Positions 22,685 to 36,200 of a stretch of 64,000 nucleotides of DNA are shown one piece after another. The notes under the pieces were generated by a model. It did no database searches and was not told the origin of the DNA. It saw only the letters and a list, made by a program, of their open reading frames with translations. The stretch's first letter is position 1. The number at the start of each line of letters is the position of its first letter. Made by a program: the position numbers and the translations under genes. Source of the DNA: Telmatactis stephensoni (taxonomy: Eukaryota; Cnidaria; Anthozoa; Actiniaria; Isophelliidae). Where the stretch lies: NCBI GenBank assembly GCA_029948255.1, contig JALIZF010001529.1:248001-312000 (forward strand). The letters run 5' to 3'.

Positions 22685-24200
22685 GGTTCTTACAGTAATA
22701 TCTCAAGCAACTGGAGCTGAGGTGAACAAAGACCAATTTTTGTAGCTTCTCTATAGGTCACCTGGGCAGCTTGTACTTTTGTCAAAGATTTCTTTATTCA
22801 ATAGCTGTCATTACATTTTTATGTTATTTAATGACTTTAACCATTTGTTTCAAATAGAAGCCTTTGTCGAATTCTATATGTAAGTGTATTTTGGCCGTAA
22901 TTGTCCACAGTTGAAACAGTCTTTTCAAAAAGGTATTGAAGCGAAATTGTGGCATCATGATCAGCTATTCTAACAAAATATCGTGATTACTCTAAAGTCC
23001 TTGAGTTCTTCAAAGTTTTTGTGTCCAAGCAAATACTAGAGTTACAGAGCCAGACTTGGCAAAATAGATGCATATAAATTATAAGCAAATAATCATTTTG
23101 AAACATTCAAAACCGCGGTCCTAAAGGGGTGAAATGGGAGCTGGGATTGGCCTGCTTTGGGGCTAGAAAAATGGGATTTGATGCAATGCATGGGACTGCG
23201 ATTTGGCCACTGGAAATGGGAAACAGAATAACAAATAGGAATGGAAGTCGCTTTTACCCCTCATAAAAACATGGAAAAACGTAAGTCACTTAGCTACAAA
23301 AACGGGAAAACGCAGTTTTAGATTATTAAAATCCATAAAAAGCAGTTTTACAACGCACTTTGACACTGCCTCTACATGCTGAAGGTCGCTGTAGGATTGA
23401 TGAACATGTAATTAGCGATTGCGAGGACCACCTTGCTATACCTTTAAATCACTTAGTTCTTGTAAACTGAGAGTTTGAAAGTGGGAGTGGGATTATGAGA
23501 AAACGTTGGGCTAGAAATGGGAAATGGGAAATAGGCTAGACTCCCTTCCAGGACTCTTGCTCTCAGTTATGAGCACATTGAAACTGATGACGCCTTATTT
23601 TTCCCGAGACATATGGATTGAGGAACCATTGAAAACACGTTTTTCCATGACAGAACCAGAACATAAAAACATATCCAAAACAGTGCTGTGTGTCAATTTG
23701 TAATCAATAGCTTTTGTTAAGATGGTATCAATATGTTTTATTAGCTATGTCAATACTTGTGGTAATAAAAGCCAGACGATTTTTAGTTTATTTTTTTGGC
23801 TCAATGGATTTAAAACAGTGGTCTCATGAAAGACTGATGAAGATATTTTACGCCTTTGTCCTTCAACAGATGATTGTTGTCAGGAGTTATGGGATCCCGT
23901 TGTTGTGTATGCCTTCTCTGGAATGTGCCGTGAGGTCTTTCCCTCAAACCCCCCCCCTCCCCCCCCCCCCTTCTCCGGCCCCTCCTTCCTACGTAGATCC
24001 ATGCTTTTGGTTCACACTATCAACTTTAGAAGCTATTATGAAGCCTGGATCCTCTAATCGTTCTTTTTGCTTTTTCCAACCGCAAAGGGCTCGTAATCCC
24101 CTTTCACGGAAATGGAGCGTGGACGGAACGTGGACGTCTTGCCAAGGTGATGGGCTTCCTGTGTCTAGTCACCAGGGACACCACTCAGTTGATACACAAA
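22685..24200. other. Intergenic between the peptide gene and MKS1
   Basis: This is the upstream region of two divergent genes. It has repeated GGGAAATGGGA-type words (~23120-23530) and a C-rich tract (~23949-23985). A 167-codon open stretch at 23714-24217 has no recognisable family and ends inside MKS1 exon 1 in another frame, so I do not call it a gene. Confidence 0.5.
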
Positions 24201-27200
24201 ATGGCGGACTATCTTGAAAATATTGATGTTGGTCATTATCGTTCGTTAGACTTGCCAAAGAACTTTGCAATAAAGTAAGTCGTTTGAGTTACTGTTACAT
24301 TTTATTCATTGATAATTTATTTTACATTTGGTTCACTAAATTAAGAAGTTTGCTTTAAATTCCAGAGTTAAAATTCGTAAAGCAACATCAAGTTTTCTTC
24401 CAAGTTTTCAAATTGGCTCACAACAAAGTGTACAAGAAAGAGCAGAAGTGGCAGGAGAGGCTTTAGAGATGCCAGAATATGGACGGAGAAAGTCCACTGG
24501 TATAATGACCAATAACTAATCATTTTCTCTATTCCATACGGCTTCAAAAGCACAGTGTATTTGACAACAAGCATAGTTATTTTTTTATAATACTGCATTG
24601 ACTTAATGATCTCCAGATTTGGCTAAAAAGAAAGACGAAGAAGAAGAGGAATTCATATTTCACTGGCAACAAAAAGCGTTTTCAGAGGTAAGGAGTAGCT
24701 GTCATTGTTTCATCACCATTATCATATCATCATGCTTATTATCATCATCAGCATCATCCATAGACACATTGTCCTTACCTTACTAGTATGTGATTTTGAA
24801 AGGATAATGGGTGGGTACATTTTAGAGCAATTTTCCTACATGTATATGGTATGGTTACTGCAGGAATTTTGAATGTTTCTGTAGATGTTGTGGCTCTGAT
24901 GCAATCATGATACAACATGTTAAGGGGCTATTTACATGATACCAGAATGAACTTCATATTGGAATGAAATTGAGCTTCACACCACGTTTATATACAATAA
25001 AATCTAGCTTGAAAAGCATGGATTTATGTGTTTGTCTTTTTCCATTCTTCCCTTGCTCCTAAAGAGGTTTCATACTGACATGAGTGTCGTACCCTTTTAC
25101 ATGATACTGGTGTAGAATCTGGTACTAGAATGAGGATTACATTCTGGTAAAAAAACCAGGATGAACTCATTCCAATATATGACTTGTACAAACTTTCAAG
25201 TTGGTATCAACACATACAGAAAGATATGTGGAATCAGGATGATCTTGTAATGGTACAAAACCCATTCTGGTATCATGTGAATGGCTCCTAAGTTTCATTC
25301 TCAAACAAAAACTGCTCAACTATGGCATGTGGCTAAATGAAATTTAGGTGAAAGTTAAACTCGAGATGATTCCTTCCATTTGTACTCAGTGGGACCCCTT
25401 GCATTGTTCAGGCCCTGTGGGTACGTAATTTGCTAATAGGGTGAACCCTGTATGTCATTTGCTCATCTGGCCCATCATGGTCAGTGGTCTTCACTTGAAT
25501 GTGGGGTGGCCCATCATTTTGCAGGGCCCATACATGAATCCATCGCTATGATTCTGCCGATCCTTGTTCTGTTAGCTCGAAAGATAACGTTTTGCTGTCA
25601 TTGTTGCCCTTCCCTCCCATCCCAGGATGGTCAGTGGTTGAAGTATGTCAATCTCCACTGATCAGTGTCAGTGTGCCAGGTGCCAGGTGGGGGACCATGG
25701 TTGGTTACCATGGTTACTGCCTTGCTTCCTGGGACAGTGGGTCCATTGTGGCACTGCATTTAGGTACCTTGCCCAACATCACCATTGTTGATGATAATAG
25801 CACTGATAGTCAAGAGTCGGAGGTTTTCATGATCATGTTGAATATAGACAGAATATTACTTAACTGTCATTCCTCTTGTTGTTACTTCTTTATTGGAGTT
25901 TTAATTGATATATTTTATTTTTATAAGCGTGAAATAGAGTTCTATGCAAATGCATCAGACTTTTACAACACTGGACTGGAGAAGCATTATATAGAAGAAA
26001 GTAAAAGAATAAGGTACATGTATTGACTGAATTGAAATATGGCGGCAAATTTGAATAACTATTGTTCTGGACTGACTAGCCTCGTGTTCATGTGGAAATT
26101 CAAAAGTGTTTTCACATGAATAAAAGGCTAGTCAGTATAAAACAGTAGTTATTCAAATTTGCCCCCATATTTCAATTTGGTGTATTGAGATCATAATTAT
26201 AAAGTCTAGTAGATGATAGATATTCCCTAAATCATTAATGAACTAATTTAGGAAAATTAATATAAATGCAGTGTGTCGAGATCAGTGACAGATCAATAAA
26301 ATTATTTAGCACCTACATTTCCACAATAACAGCCAATCGATCTCTGATTGGCACATTTATGACATTCATCTGCAAGACAGACATCAACCTGAAAATCCTT
26401 ATAGAATTATTATGAATTATAATGTATTAAACTTAGTATTGTTATTTGTTTTCAGAGAAAGAGGAGGACGACCAAACAAGCGTTTGTTTTCTTATGTGGA
26501 CCATGACACATTTATCAATCTTGATGAGGTATTTTACATTAATTGGATAGCAAATTCAGGAACTCTTATTTCTATGTACGTTAGTAAAAATATGCTGTAT
26601 TAAAATAATCTTTCTTATTAGGAAACAAGAACATTAACAACTTCACCATCAGAGAAGCCATCATTCCTTGTGGAGAAAATGATGAGTGTTAGAAGACGGA
26701 ATGTTGCATCAAGAAAATTGGCAAGGTTTGCATGTAGTTAGTCCTAACGGTGGACTATAATTTTTCAGCTCCTTTATTTGTGGAGCTTCCCGTGTTCCTG
26801 AATTCCTTTCTTTGACAGAGGGAGCCCACATTAAAAACCCTGTATTAAGAGGCACCATTGTCTGAACTAGTAATATACACTGTAACGTCGAGTTGGGTTT
26901 GTTTGATGTGTTGTTCCCTACCATGCCACGAGGGGTTTTTCTCCGGGTCCTCTGGTTTTTCCTAGCTCCCTCAGCAAAAATCAACATATGAGTTGAGCAT
27001 TGTATATGCAAAATATTCAGTGTAGAGGTAGTGAGTGTAAGATGAAAGACAGCCCAATGAAAGATTAGTGAAAGCTAAATTAGCTTCCATCTATAAATAA
27101 AGATTGTTTGTTTGTTTGTTTGTTTGTCAAGTATTGTTACAGTGTCAGCAGATGTTGTGGCTGTAGTGTGGGGTGGGCTCCATTCATTCCTGTTGCAACT

Positions 27201-30200
27201 TTACTCAACTCCCTGCCGCACCAATTCCCTGCCGCACCAACACTCAGGGTCTCAATGAAAATAATTGAGAAGGTACTGTCTACAAATGGTTAGACCTTCA
27301 TGTTTTCTTAGATAAGGACATTAAACCATAGGCCCTGTCTCTCCACACTTCATGACGAGTAGACCTTGAAGTTGCTGGCATGTGTGTAGTCTGGCTTACT
27401 ATGCTACAGCAAACCTAAGCATTGCTGATACTCATTTATACAGATGAATAGAATGTAGTAATGTCAATGACAATGGTCTGGAGTCAGGACTTGAATAAGA
27501 AATCACTTGGTTATGAGTCCAATATCAGCCCAACCACTAGGCCCCTAGTACTTTGACAATTCTCACATGTTGATTTATATACCAATGACCTCTGTGTGAA
27601 CTTACAGGAATCGACCAGGTGGATTTACACATCATTTAAACCCAGTAACAACCCACCAATCAGAGGTTTCTAAAACAGCGGCACATGTTCTTAATACACA
27701 TTACAAGACTATGCATATTATGGCAGACCTTGCACCAGACATTAAGTAAGTACAGATGTCTACTTTGGTTCACACTTAAACATCAACACAATTAACAGAC
27801 TCTGAGTAGTAAAAACCCGCATATAAGAACCACTGTTTTTCGAGGTTAGGCTAAAATGGTTCTTATGTGATTGGTATTTAGTGAGAATTTAGGCTAAGGT
27901 GGTTCTTAACTGGTTCTTATATACAAGGCAAAAACAATATGTATATTTATATGTTTGTATTGTATATGTATAAAAAAAATCATTTGCTTATTATTATTGA
28001 GTACAAATAATAACATATTGTATTGTATATACATCACCTAAAACAATTGTAAAGCATTTATCTTGTAAAAATTTGGTCATTCAGGCTGAACTTATATTTT
28101 TTTCACCATTTACAAAAAAAAAAAAAGAACATAAATCCAAATCAATGTTGAAACCTTTTATATAAGAACCAGTCTAATTTCTTAGGCTAAAGTGGTTCTT
28201 ATTTAACAGATGCTTAAAAAGCAAATTTTAGCCTAGTGGTTCTTAATCCACTGGTTCTTATATGCGGGTTTTTACTAGTACATTTGTCTCACGTTTTACC
28301 AAAAACTATTTACCTATACCTTATGATCTTGCAGTTTTTGTATATGCCTATTTAAAAAATGGTTGTTGAAGTGAAAGTAAAAGCAAATTCATATGTTGAT
28401 ATCATTTAGGACACAGAAAGCAGTCTGTCCATAAAGAAAGGCCCCTTTAAACTTATATATTAAGTCACTTGAAACCATATTTTAATTCAGTATTTTATTC
28501 ATTTCTAACAGAACAAGTACTCAAGTTGATGAATATACTCTTTGTTCGATTAAGGTTTGAGAAGCTGTACTTGATTTGTATTTTTATTTTCAGGTATTAT
28601 TTTGTTGATGTATTTACACTGTTTATTTATTAAATATATTGTCCAATAGATTGATGTCAATGGACAAATATTTATCAAGCCTGATTTTAACAATGGTGAT
28701 CCTCCTTATCGTGTTGAAACACAAAATGAATCAAGAGGTAAAAAAAAAATTTAAATAGTATTGTTATCTAATTTGCAAAGTAGATCTCTTGCTTACCTCT
28801 TATTCCAAAGTTTACAAAGTATTCATTGCTGAATTGTTTAATTCACAGATGTTTATGAATACACTTTAGAGCATTGCTCTTTAGAAATGACAAGGTTAGA
28901 CATTAAATGTAAATTTTATAGTGCAACCTAGCTAGTGCACACCTGGGCATGTTTGTTCATGGGACAATGTCTCATTGAAGTGCTTATGGGAGGTGTCTGC
29001 ATATGGTAGGTGTCTACTTATTGGAGGTGTCTACTTATGGGAGGTGTCTACTTATGGGAGGTGTCTGCTTATGGGAGGTGTCTGCATATGGTAGGTGTCT
29101 ACTTATGGGAGGTGTCTACTTATGGGAGGTGTCTGCTTATGGGAGGTGTCTACTTATGGGAGGTGTCTGCTTATGGGAGGTGTCTGCATATGGGAGGTGT
29201 CTACTTATGGGAGGTGTCTACTTATGGTAGGTGTCTGCTTATGGGAGGTGTTTACTTATTGGAGGTGTCTACTTATGGGAGGTGTCTACTTATGGGAGGT
29301 GTCTGCTTATGGGAGGTGTCTGCTTATGGGAGGTGTCTGCTTATGGGAGGTGTCTACTTATGGGAGGTGTCTGCTTATGGGAGGTGTCTGCTTATGAGAG
29401 GTGTTTGCTTATGGGAGGTGTCTGCTTATGGGAGGTGTCTGCTTATGGGAGGTGTCTACTTATGGGAGGTGTCTGCTTATGAGAGGTGTTTGCTTATGGG
29501 AGGTGTCTACTTATGGGAGGTGTCTGCTTATGGGAGGTGTCTGCTTATGAGAGGTGTTTGCTTATGGGAGGTGTCTACTTATGGGAGGTGTCTACTAATG
29601 GGAGGTGTCTACTTATGGGAGGTGTCTGCTTATGGGAGGTGTCTACTTATGGGAGGTGTCTACTTATAGGAGGTGTCTGCATATGGGAGGTGTCTACTTA
29701 TGGGAGGTATCTACTTATGGGAGGCGTCGACTTATTGGAGGTGTCTGCTTATGGGAGGTGTCTACTTATGAGAGGTGTCTACTTATTGGAGGTGTCTACT
29801 TATGGGAGGTGTCTACTTATGGGAGGTATCTGCTTATAATTTTGGGAGGTGTCTATTGATAGGAGGTGTCTTGGTCTCTGGGAGGTGTCTAGGAAATCAG
29901 GTCCTTTGACTAAGAGTCACAAAGGAGAAATGTTTGCTTCGTATGAGAGCTACCTTTTCCAAATGCTCGTAAATATATTTTTTTATTGATTAGTTGCTTT
30001 TTGTCTCTAATAGCGAACAACAAGAACAAGAGGCTAAAAGCTTTAATGAGGTATAGTACTGATAAGCAGCTACAATAATCAGGACCATCTTTATAGATGA
30101 TTTCAAGGTGTGATACTAGAGGAATTAAAGCTGATTCAACTATGTATTGAACCCAAACAGGAGTGATTACATCATTTAAATAAATGTTTTCAGCTAATCA

Positions 30201-33200
30201 GAAAGCAAGAAACTGAGAAGTTGTGTTGCTTATTTTTATACTTTCAGCTATACAACAGACATGCATTATTTCTTGCATCACAAGTTGGAATGGACTTTGA
30301 TTATGTGGTAAGATCATTAATTTTATTTAATAATTATTGGTAATATATCATGAATATTTACAATGTAAGATTAAAACTGTTTTATTTTACTACCCTGATC
30401 TCCCCTGATGATATTTAGATATCCCATGTTACAGATTATACCTTTTGCAACTAATAGTAAATTTTCTTATTGTTTTTTAATTGCCTATGAATAATAAAAT
30501 TAGCAAAAGATGACATTTTCATGTCACAAACATGAAACATCTTTTGCCAGTTTTGTTTATCACTTTAAATGCTAAATAACATATTATCATTTATTTACAC
30601 CACAGCCAGAGTATGGAGTGCTAAAAATGGAATTGTTTGGTGAGATCGGTGAGTTGAGAACTATATTTGCTTTGGACTACAATTGACAAACTCACATTGC
30701 CTGTATTTATGTGTTATATTTCTTATTTTTAAAGTGTCTGCCAAAGGGTTTGAATACGATGGATTATATGTGCATTTCTTTCTGGAATTACCACAAGGTA
30801 CTCATGCATTAATTCAAATTGACCCATTTTAATGTGTGCTTCCAGAAATACCCCCAAGGATCTACCCGAATACTTTTATCATCTTGTATCAGGAAATGAT
30901 GCAGCTTATCTTGTGATCTATCTTATATTCCTGTGGCCGGTTGTACGAAGGGTGAATAGCGCTATCCAGCGATAAATCCTTATCCAGCGGATAAAATCTA
31001 TACAAAATCTATACAGTGGATAACTCTTATCCAGTGGATAACTTTATCCAACCTTCGTACAACCTGGCCCTGGAGGACACTGTAATGGACCTCTTTACTT
31101 TGGGCATAATACTGTCCCATTTCAGACCATGTGTGTTTTCCTTGAGCATTTGATTTTTATTTGAGTTACATCCATTACTGTTAAAGCAATTTTACCAGTA
31201 AGGAAAGACTGTTCACAACAAGTGTTCTGAAATTTGAAAACATTAAAAATAAAGAGGTCTATTAGAGTTTAATAAACATATATTCTTCTAAAAGGCAGTT
31301 TTAGGTGGTTCCCAAAGCATTTTATATTTTTTATATCCTGTTTCTTGTTCTTTTTCCTTTTTTGATTTACTAGTCACTCTATGGCATTTAAACTGAAACG
31401 TTTTCCTGTAAAAATGTGATTTGAGCAATGTCCCCTTCATAACTAATTAACAATATTAATAATAATAATAATGAAATGTATGAAAATACCAAAGTACCAA
31501 TAATAAAGTTATTGTATTGTATTGTATTATTGTAATAATAATAAGTTGATATTTGTTATTCAGAGTGGATGTCAGAAGGAGATCCTTACCTCTCAGGTGT
31601 AACTCAAACTTGTTTTACAAAAATTGATGGGAATGTGAGTACAGTAAATTTGAAGGTTCTGGAAAATATCCATACCCCCCCCCCCTCCCCCTCTCCCTTA
31701 CAGGCTGGGATTTAGATTATAGTTGTACCTGTTGGATAAACCCTCTTCTGATTGATTAATTTATTGGATGAAAACATCAGCTGGTACATCATTGATTGAC
31801 AAGATTTACTAAAGGGTTATTAACCGAGCGCGAGGTCTGTATGGGAAAATATCAGACCGAGGTCTTGACAGTACGGACCGAGCCATAGGCGAGGTCCGTA
31901 CAAAAAAGACCGAGGTCTGATATTTTCCCGTACAGACCGAGCAAGCTCGGTTAATAAATTGTTTATTATATGGCTATTTTCCTCGCTGGATCGACAAAAA
32001 TCATGCGAACTTCCGATATCAGACCGATTGCCATGGAAACGGTCCGAGATGGGAAAATATCAGACCGGAAATCAGCCAATCAGAGCGCGCGTACTATCAT
32101 AGCCATATAATAATAAAGGGTTATTAACCGAGCGCGAGGTCTGTACGGGAAAATATCAGACCGAGGTCTTGATAGTACGGACCGAGCCATAGGCGAGGTC
32201 CGTACAAAAAAGACCGAGGTCTGATATTTTCCCGTACAGACCGAGCAATCTCGGTTAATAAATTGTTTATTATATGGCTATTTTCCTCTCTGTATCGACA
32301 AAAATCAAGCGAACTTACGATATCAGACCGATTGCCATAACGGTCCGAGATGGGAAAATATCAGACCGGAAATCAGCCAATCAGAGCGCGCGTACTATCA
32401 TAGCCATATAATAATAAAGGGTTATTAACCGAGCGCGAGGTCTGTACGGGAAAATATCAGACCGGGTCTTGACAGTACGGACCGAGCCATAGGCGAGATC
32501 CGTACAAAAAAGACCGAGGTCTGATATTTTCCCGTACAGACCGAGCAAGCTCGGTTAATAAATTGTTTATTATATGGCTATTTCCTCGCTGTATCGACAA
32601 AAATCAAGCGAATTTCCGATATCAGACCGATTGCCATGGAAACGGTCTGAGATGGGAAAGTATCAGACCGGAAATCAGCCAATCAGAGCGCGCGTACTAT
32701 CATAGCCATATAATAAATCAGTATATCAACTGGACCCAGTTGTTCAAAAGAGGGTCATAGCAATTATTTATTGGGTCAAAAAGCGAAGAAATAAAAATCG
32801 GTGTGCATTTTTGTGAAAAATCAAAAATTTTGAAGTTAAGTCCCTTCCTCTAGCCAACAAATTACCAAAGTATTAACACATATTCTACATACCATTGCAA
32901 ACATTATGCAGGAAACAGTACTGAAATTGGATAAATCCTTCAAGAGATAAAAAATTAAGATTTCCAAACTGACTTAAAAAAATGAGTTTATGTCAGATGT
33001 GAACTTACAAGACCTTAAGTTCTAACCTGTGTACATTTGTTGCATTTTGAACTTTGACCCCAATACTTGATCATAATGAAGGCCCATCCCTCTACTACAG
33101 ATTGACCAGGATAACTTTGAGATTGGACCATTTCTGAGTTCCTGGTAATGTGTCTGGTTGTGACCCCAAACTCAACATAAAACATGGTACCACAAATGGT

Positions 33201-36200
33201 AGCCCCTTTGTTCTGTTAATAAGCCTAAAGGCGTCCATTTTGAGTGTACCGCCATAACTATAAGTGCAATATCTTCTCACACAATGTCCCTCTATTTTAT
33301 CTCTTAGATGATTTTATCCATTGGCCAGTACTCTTCTTAGAGGTTTTATCACTGGACAACTGGGAAAGACATCGTACAGAGGGATATGGCTATATTACAC
33401 TTCCTAATCAACCTGGTAAGGTCTCACTTGCTTTCAAAGGTTGTCAGGGTTTTGTGTTTCCAGAGAGTGAAAGGATCTATGATTGCCTTTATTACATACT
33501 TAAATACAGCCTAACCTGTCCATAGTGTCCATTTTAGGATCAAATTGTGGGTGGTATGGATGGCCGAATGGTGAGATCACTGGCCTTTCATCCCGGGGGG
33601 GAACTCTATTGTAAAAGGATGGGGTATGCTCGTTCAGCGATTTGGTATCTTTTAGGGTGTTAAAATTGAAGTTTAGAGCTTTAGCATTTCCTGGTTGCTC
33701 TTAGGGTATCAAAAGAGCCTATCGCTTATTTCTTGTTCTCAAATGGAAGAAATTTTTCCAACAAAAGCATGTCGACTTCAATTTTATGTTCATCATAATA
33801 ATGTTCATTAGCTTGTTATCGCTGGTATCTCTTTGAGGTTAAAAATCGTCCAGCCACGCCCTTCTTAAAAGACTTCCAGTATCTTTTAGGGGTACTTTTT
33901 TAAATTTCCGATGAGCATACTCGATCCTTTTACAATGGAATCCCCCCAGGAGGGGGTGGGGGTGAATAATAACCCATTTCGACATGCGGGAAGACGTACT
34001 AGACTAGGCGCAAAACTGAAAAAGTCGATCGCAAAAAGTGCAGAAGGCATTATAGGGTAGAAGCTGGTAACATAACTATTCTAAACTAATTTTTCATGCT
34101 GAATCCGAATATGACAGTTACCAAGACGTATTCTGTAATCTTATACGTGTAAATGACGTGTTTTATGAATTGCTACAGTCATTTCATACTAACGGCTTTT
34201 TCATGTAATTCCAAAATTTCCCAAACTTAAAAACAGTGACTGACCATAGCTGGAAAGAGCACATCAAAATCAGTAAAATTATGAAGTTTGAAGAATATAA
34301 GTTGAAAAACCAAGGAGATACGAATTTTTAAAGTCGGAATTTGTTGGTATCTCTTGCATAACAAGTGTTTTCATACAAAATTTCATTGTTTGAAAATTCG
34401 TATCTCCTTGATTTTTCAACTTATATCCTCCAAACTTCACAGTTTTTCACAGTGCTCTTTTTAAGTTTGGGAACTTTTGGAATTACATGAAAAAGCCGTT
34501 AGTATGAAATGACTGTAGCAATTCACAAAATACGTACGTCATTTACACGTATAAAATTACAGAATACGTCTTGGTAACTGTCTTATTCGGATTCAGCATG
34601 AAACATTAGTTTGATTTTTATAAACAGGCATACGCAGGCATATGACCGCGCTTTTGTCCAAATACAGGGAAACGTCATGCTTGGCTACGATTCTTTTATC
34701 AGATCGCACGCGAAGTCTAACATTTTTTAACTGCTTTTTTAACTGCCATTTGATAGAGACCAAGGTATTAGAGACTGCAACGTCAGTATATTTTGATTTT
34801 TTTATTAATCAATAATGTCAGAAATATCACAAGAATATTTTTGACATTTTCAAAGCAAAAATTGCTACAAAATACAAGACACAACATATATAGTTTTCGA
34901 CAAGAAAAACTAGTCGAAATTGTACAAGAGTTTGACATCTAATTAATCTAGAGAATCGACGTCGACATTTGGCTTCAGCCATAACAAGTTAACAACTTTA
35001 CGACCAGCTCTGACTACACCCATTGCTGTAAGGGTCACACCAACGCTAACAGCCACGCCCAAAGTCAGTGGGAAGAGATTCCACGAAGAGTCTGAAAAAG
35101 AGCAACACGAAACTATAAATTGATGTTATGTCACTGAACACATCCTCCTATAGGGCCGTGTTTAGTCTTGTCACACATCTACCATACCTTCCACAACTGT
35201 AAAGTTTCCGTGTTGTTGGTCTCTCATCAGACTGCAACTTTCATTGAGTGCGCACATTGGTTGGAGGATTTCAAAGGCCGGACACTCGTCTTCTTCAGCA
35301 CTATAAGCATGTGTCTCGCAGACAGGCTGTTGTAAGGGGGGAGATCTTCTAAGGTCACGCACTTCTAGTTCTTTAGCATCGGTCTCGTTGAGAGGACATT
35401 TACGTGTGGTGTCGATTACAGGACATTCGTAATCTCTTCTCCTGGTAAACCTGCTTTTCCATGCAAAGTCTAAAAAACAACACGAAAATGTGAATTAATG
35501 TCACGTCACTGAGGATATTCTCCTGTAGGGCCGTGTTCAGTGTCGTCACCCATCTACCATACCTTTTCCGTGTTGTTGTTCTCTCATCAGACTGTAACTT
35601 TCGTTGAGTGCGCACATTGCTTCGAGGATTTCAAAGGCCGAACACCCGTCTTCCTTAGCACTATAAGCAAGTGTGTCGCAGACAGGCTCTTGTGACAGGG
35701 GAAATCCTTTATAGTCGCGCACTTCTTGTTCTTTAGCATCGGTCTGGTTGAGAAGACATTTGCTGGTGACGTCGATTACAGAACTGCATTCATATTCTGT
35801 CTTCTTGATGAATGCACTTGTTTCGTTGGCCAAATTGGGCCATTCCTTTGTAACTGACACAAAACCTGTTGAAAAAAGCAGAAAAAATTTGTTCAGTTGC
35901 GCGAATAAGAATTTGCGCGCTTGCAAAAATTCTTACCTTTTCCTCGACTTCCTTCGTTAAACCCAACAGGCAGAATGAAGGTGAACGATAGCAAGAATAT
36001 TACAAACAAAACCTTTTCAGGTTTTGTCAGTTTAAACATTTTGATTTCAGCAATAATATCAGCAATAATCACGCACTGCAAACCAGTGAAACTCGGTAAT
36101 TAGAGTAAAACGATAAGCAAATTGGTGATTGTGACGTCATGTTCGCGCGCGATTTTTATGATGACGTTGATTTCGTAAGATTTCAGGTAGCTCACTGTAG

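Noticed and set aside
23714..24217. 167-codon ORF upstream of MKS1
   Set aside because: No recognisable domain, contains a proline run from a C-rich tract, and ends within MKS1 exon 1 in another frame.
29003..29859. Long plus-strand ORFs (up to 219 codons) in all three frames
   Set aside because: They are frames of a 17-bp minisatellite without stop codons; the peptide is the same 17-residue permutation in each.
33100..33143. Exon-like stretch (acceptor CTACTACAG, donor CTG|GTAATG) as the missing MKS1 exon
   Set aside because: 44 nt is the wrong length modulo 3 and the translation has no HFSYPF-like similarity.
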